From the NCBI GenBank assembly GCA_964352225.1, contig CAYGRM010000249.1:1-9932 (forward strand): a stretch of DNA of 9,932 nucleotides. Reading direction: 5' to 3'. The first letter of the stretch is position 1. The number at the start of each line of letters is the position of its first letter. Under the pieces are notes generated by a model. The model was given only the letters and a program-made list of their open reading frames with translations, was not told where the DNA came from and made no database searches. Source of the stretch: CAJQQY01 sp964352225. GTDB lineage: Bacteria; Bacteroidota; Bacteroidia; Chitinophagales; Saprospiraceae. Shown here piece by piece: positions 7,355 through 9,932 of this stretch. Position numbers and translations under genes: made by a program.

Positions 7355-7385
7355 CGGGAAATATCTGAATAACAGATATTTCCCG
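7355..7385 (-). terminator. Terminator of paralogue 3
   Basis: A perfect 13-bp stem (7355-7367 cgggaaatatctg with 7373-7385 cagatatttcccg) has loop aataa. It lies about 30 bp past the stop at 7415, and T-rich sequence follows on the minus strand (plus strand aaaaataaaaa). It is almost identical to the hairpin at 4609-4639. Confidence 0.9.
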
Positions 7386-7414
7386 AGTTTTTTAATAATT
7401 AAAAATGCTTTTAA

Positions 7415-9760
7415 TTATTTTGTAATAGTGAATTTCTTAGTAATATAACCTTTGTCAGATTGTATCTTTAAGAAATAAGTTCCAGCAGAAAGATTAGCTA
7501 CAGAATAAGTTAATGTTTGATTAGAAAGTTTATCATAATATACTTCTAAAACATTACGAGCATTCAAATCAACAATTCTTACAACTGCATTATTTAAGTC
7601 TTCTACTAAATCCAATTCCATGTTAACCACATCGGTTGCAGGATTAGGATAAAGGTTTACTTTGTTCGCATCATCTAATGGATTGTTAGTTGAAACTTCA
7701 AAGAACTCACTAATGTGCATTCTCATTCTAGGATTAAAAATTACTTGAGTTAAGTCAGAGTTTAATCCGCCATCATCGCTAGTAGTATTCCACATACAGG
7801 CGATTCTTTCTATACCAATGGAATCAGATAAGAAATTAGTAGCAGCGTAATCGTTTTCATTACTACCTCCAATTTGAATTTTAGAAGTACCTGCAGAAGT
7901 TAATCCTGCTGCCAAAATATAAGTAGTGTTTGCTTTAAGTTGGATCGGTAGATTTTCATTATTGAAGTTTTCAAGTTGAACCAACACGTCATCAACATCT
8001 GGTGTACCTACTGGAATTTCATAAGTAAAGTTTCCTACCACATTACCTCCAGCAGAACCATTTCTTTCAGTATTTTGAGCAATTCCATCATTGTTAATGT
8101 CTTCCCATTCGTACAAATAAATGCTAACAAAACCACCTTCATTATCTGTAAGATTATCTAATGCAATTAAGACAGAAGAACATTCATATTTAATATTAGA
8201 ATTATTTGGATCCTCTCCATTTTTCACAAAGTAAGTAGAAGCCATTGTCCAAGTCAACTCAGTTACAGCAGCTGCAGTTGATGCACCAAAGATACCTACG
8301 TTATTTTCCTTAGCAAATACAGAATCAGTAACTAGGAAGTTGAATGATTGAGAATTATTAGATAGATCAAAATCAGCATCAGCAGCAGAAACAGTATAAG
8401 TAGCAGTAAAAGAATCGACAGCAGCTGGAGCAATAAATTGACCAGGGAAAATTCTATTCTCATCAACAAAGTTGGCTGGGACAGTTCCATATGCTAAGTC
8501 ATCATTGTATACCTCATCTCCAGCGCTATTAACGATGTTAATATTTACACTAACATCATTTTGTGCAGAGGCACCTACGTTTTCAACATCAATTAAGAAT
8601 CTAACCGAGTCAGTTTGAGAAGCAGGTGTCAATAAACTAGGAGCAATTGAAAAGAAGGTATTGGCTTGTAAATTGTTGGCCTCAGTTTCAATTAATTGTA
8701 CATCATCAATGATCCAATAGTAATAATTGGCTTCATATCTAAATTTGATTTGGAAATTAGTAGATGTCAAATCTGCTCCAGGTAAAAATACTCTTTTGAA
8801 ATCATTAGCACTTCCGTCATTTACTTCAAGTTCATCATTAATTAAGATATCATTCCAAGTTCCTCCACCATCATTGGTATAAGAAACTATATGATTACTT
8901 TGAAATTGTCTAGTGGTTTGGTGAAATAAAACAGAAACACCAGCAGTTCCCGCAGGAACTAAAGTAGACAAGTCCAAAACTGGAGAGATTAATTCTCCAA
9001 CTTGAGGAGCACCACAAATTCCATTCTGGTCAAATCCATCAGAATTAAATACCATTGCTCCATTACAAGCAGATGTTGCTTGAGAAGTTGCATCACCAAA
9101 CATGTTTGCAACCGAAGCACCTAAAGTAGATCCATTAGAAACCCACTCCCATAATTCAACTGTATCACATGGAGCTTCATAATTAGTCGTCCAACCATTA
9201 TTTAAACCTCCATCAAATTCTCCTTCTCCATTATCACCCCAGAATACGACAGCATTATTTACTGGAGGAGTAAACGAAATAGTAATATTAACCGTAGGAA
9301 TTTCAGCTCGAATCGTTGCACAGTCACTCTGAGAAATCATAAAAGAAGGAACGGTGTTAACAAAACCAGCCGTATTTCCCATCGCAAATATAGGGTCTGC
9401 ATTATTATTACAAACCATAATAGCTATTGCGCCTGCAGCTTCAGCATTAGCACATTTTTGAGAAAAAGAACATGCTCCTCGATCAATTAAAGCAATAAAT
9501 CCAGATAAATCGTTAACTAAAGCCTCACAAGCATTAGTTGTTGGATCAGTTCCGTCATCACCGATTCTTAATTCTCCAGTAATCGGAGTAAGGTTACAGT
9601 TATTCGGGAAAGCTCCTCCAAATCCAGCAGGCACCATATCATAATTGCCTGATATACCTGCAGGCGAATCAACATTTAAAACAAGTTGTGCATTAACTCC
9701 ATATGTAAAAACACAGAAGAAAAAACCCAACAAAATTCGGGTAGTAAATTTTTTTTTCAT
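7415..9760 (-). CDS. T9SS-secreted protein with N-terminal PA domain (paralogue 3, 781 aa)
   Basis: A predicted secreted or surface protein, function unknown. I start it at the ATG at 9760 (MKKKFTTRILL...), which gives a signal peptide cleaved after residue 24 (GVNA|Q). The open frame continues to a TTG at 9841, but that extension covers the predicted promoter. Residues ~25-160 carry a protease-associated (PA) domain (FIALIDRGACSF, KCANAEAAGAIAIMV, CNNN, VPSFMIS). No peptidase catalytic domain follows. From residue 169 the protein matches paralogue 2: cleaved-adhesin/MAM-like sandwich (~170-360), CARDB-like domain (~366-484, ending DSVFAKE), beta domain with EF-hand-like loop D554-N556-D558-G559-E565, and T9SS sorting domain (LYPNP at 703-707, terminal KKFTITK). 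PA domains elsewhere mediate protein or substrate contacts; here a binding role is inference. Confidence 0.9.
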   Translation of the reverse strand: MKKKFTTRILLGFFFCVFTYGVNAQLVLNVDSPAGISGNYDMVPAGFGGAFPNNCNLTPITGELRIGDDGTDPTTNACEALVNDLSGFIALIDRGACSFSQKCANAEAAGAIAIMVCNNNADPIFAMGNTAGFVNTVPSFMISQSDCATIRAEIPTVNITISFTPPVNNAVVFWGDNGEGEFDGGLNNGWTTNYEAPCDTVELWEWVSNGSTLGASVANMFGDATSQATSACNGAMVFNSDGFDQNGICGAPQVGELISPVLDLSTLVPAGTAGVSVLFHQTTRQFQSNHIVSYTNDGGGTWNDILINDELEVNDGSANDFKRVFLPGADLTSTNFQIKFRYEANYYYWIIDDVQLIETEANNLQANTFFSIAPSLLTPASQTDSVRFLIDVENVGASAQNDVSVNINIVNSAGDEVYNDDLAYGTVPANFVDENRIFPGQFIAPAAVDSFTATYTVSAADADFDLSNNSQSFNFLVTDSVFAKENNVGIFGASTAAAVTELTWTMASTYFVKNGEDPNNSNIKYECSSVLIALDNLTDNEGGFVSIYLYEWEDINNDGIAQNTERNGSAGGNVVGNFTYEIPVGTPDVDDVLVQLENFNNENLPIQLKANTTYILAAGLTSAGTSKIQIGGSNENDYAATNFLSDSIGIERIACMWNTTSDDGGLNSDLTQVIFNPRMRMHISEFFEVSTNNPLDDANKVNLYPNPATDVVNMELDLVEDLNNAVVRIVDLNARNVLEVYYDKLSNQTLTYSVANLSAGTYFLKIQSDKGYITKKFTITK

Positions 9761-9774
9761 AATCCTTTTTTTCA

Positions 9775-9818
9775 AGTTAAATAATGGTAAAAGTAGAAAA
9801 ATAATACTAAATAACAAA
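9775..9818 (-). promoter_or_regulatory. Promoter (-33/-7) and leader motif of paralogue 3
   Basis: On the minus strand a TTTG at 9815-9818 is separated by 19 bp from TACTTTTA at 9788-9795. This matches the Bacteroidota layout TTTG-N19-TAnnTTTG with one mismatch. The shared leader 11-mer lies at 9775-9785 (plus strand agttaaataat). The promoter's position rules out the upstream TTG start at 9841. Confidence 0.65.
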
Positions 9819-9841
9819 CTTCTGATTCCGCTGTGACTCAA

Positions 9842-9932
9842 AAAGCTGAATCATTTTAATAAACTAAATCATAGCCGAGACTGTTTTGAACTCGCAAGAT
9901 TACTATGATGGCTGAACTGGACGTATAAGCAG
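9842..9932. other. Upstream edge of window, no gene recognised
   Basis: These 91 bp lie upstream of the paralogue 3 promoter. A minus-strand frame is open from the window edge to a TAA near 9858, with residues such as YTSSSAIIVILRVQNSLGYD. It could be the 3' end of a gene outside the window, but it is too short to judge. No terminator hairpin separates it from the promoter. Confidence 0.3.

Larger units (their letters stand above)
7065..7414. other. Intergenic region between paralogues 2 and 3
   Basis: These 350 bp hold the leader and promoter of paralogue 2 (7080-7100), an imperfect palindrome (7224-7307) and the terminator of paralogue 3 (7355-7385). No coding signal was seen on either strand. 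Confidence 0.6.
7355..9795 (-). repeat. Duplicated unit, copy B (promoter to terminator of paralogue 3)
   Basis: This is the partner of copy A. Protein homology begins abruptly at NAVVFWGD (residue 169, base 9256), opposite NATVFWGD in copy A (residue 183, base 6518). The segment between the signal peptide and this point is not shared. Confidence 0.8.

Noticed and set aside
2604..9760. A functional link between the EAD protein and the T9SS proteins
   Set aside because: They are convergently transcribed and separated by terminators. The EAD protein has no T9SS sorting domain and no domain is shared, so adjacency alone does not support a joint system.
9761..9841. 27-residue N-terminal extension of paralogue 3 from a TTG at 9841
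   Set aside because: It would overlap the -33/-7 promoter and put a second hydrophobic stretch before a complete signal peptide. The ATG at 9760 fits better, as in paralogue 2.

Overview
The window looks like a chromosomal piece of a low-GC member of the Bacteroidota (Flavobacteriia or Saprospiria-like). Three things point there. Three proteins end in type IX secretion system (T9SS) type A C-terminal sorting domains. Gene starts have A-rich leaders without Shine-Dalgarno sequences. Upstream boxes match the Bacteroidota -7 promoter element TAnnTTTG.

Left part, plus strand (1-2338). The window opens inside the 3' end of a valyl-tRNA synthetase gene (valS), closed by a strong hairpin at 568-599. 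After an AT-rich gap comes a single gene (860-2338) for an unusual membrane protein. It has an N-terminal cytoplasmic domain that reads like effector-associated domain 11 (EAD11), then one transmembrane helix. Three 62-residue Asp/Cys-rich metal-binding repeats follow, then an EGF-like module and an unrecognised C-terminal domain. EADs are adaptor domains of bacterial NTPase/protease/TIR conflict systems, so this looks like a transmembrane sensor whose effector partner is encoded elsewhere. It is the most interesting gene here.

Centre (2339-2603). A gene-free convergent intergenic region carries two strong hairpins that probably terminate transcription from both sides.

Right part, minus strand (2604-9760). 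Three tandem paralogous genes encode large secreted T9SS cargo proteins of 616, 797 and 781 residues. Each has a signal peptide, a cleaved-adhesin/MAM-like beta-sandwich, a CARDB-like domain, a further beta domain with an EF-hand-like loop, and a sorting domain. The two larger ones are close duplicates along most of their length, including leader and terminator sequences, but carry unrelated N-terminal domains: a Cys-rich 'ANDNC' beta-domain in one and a protease-associated (PA) domain in the other. This is N-terminal module exchange on a conserved secreted scaffold. Each gene appears to have its own promoter and terminator, so they are probably transcribed separately.

The EAD protein and the T9SS cluster are convergent neighbours. 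Nothing in the sequence ties their functions together.
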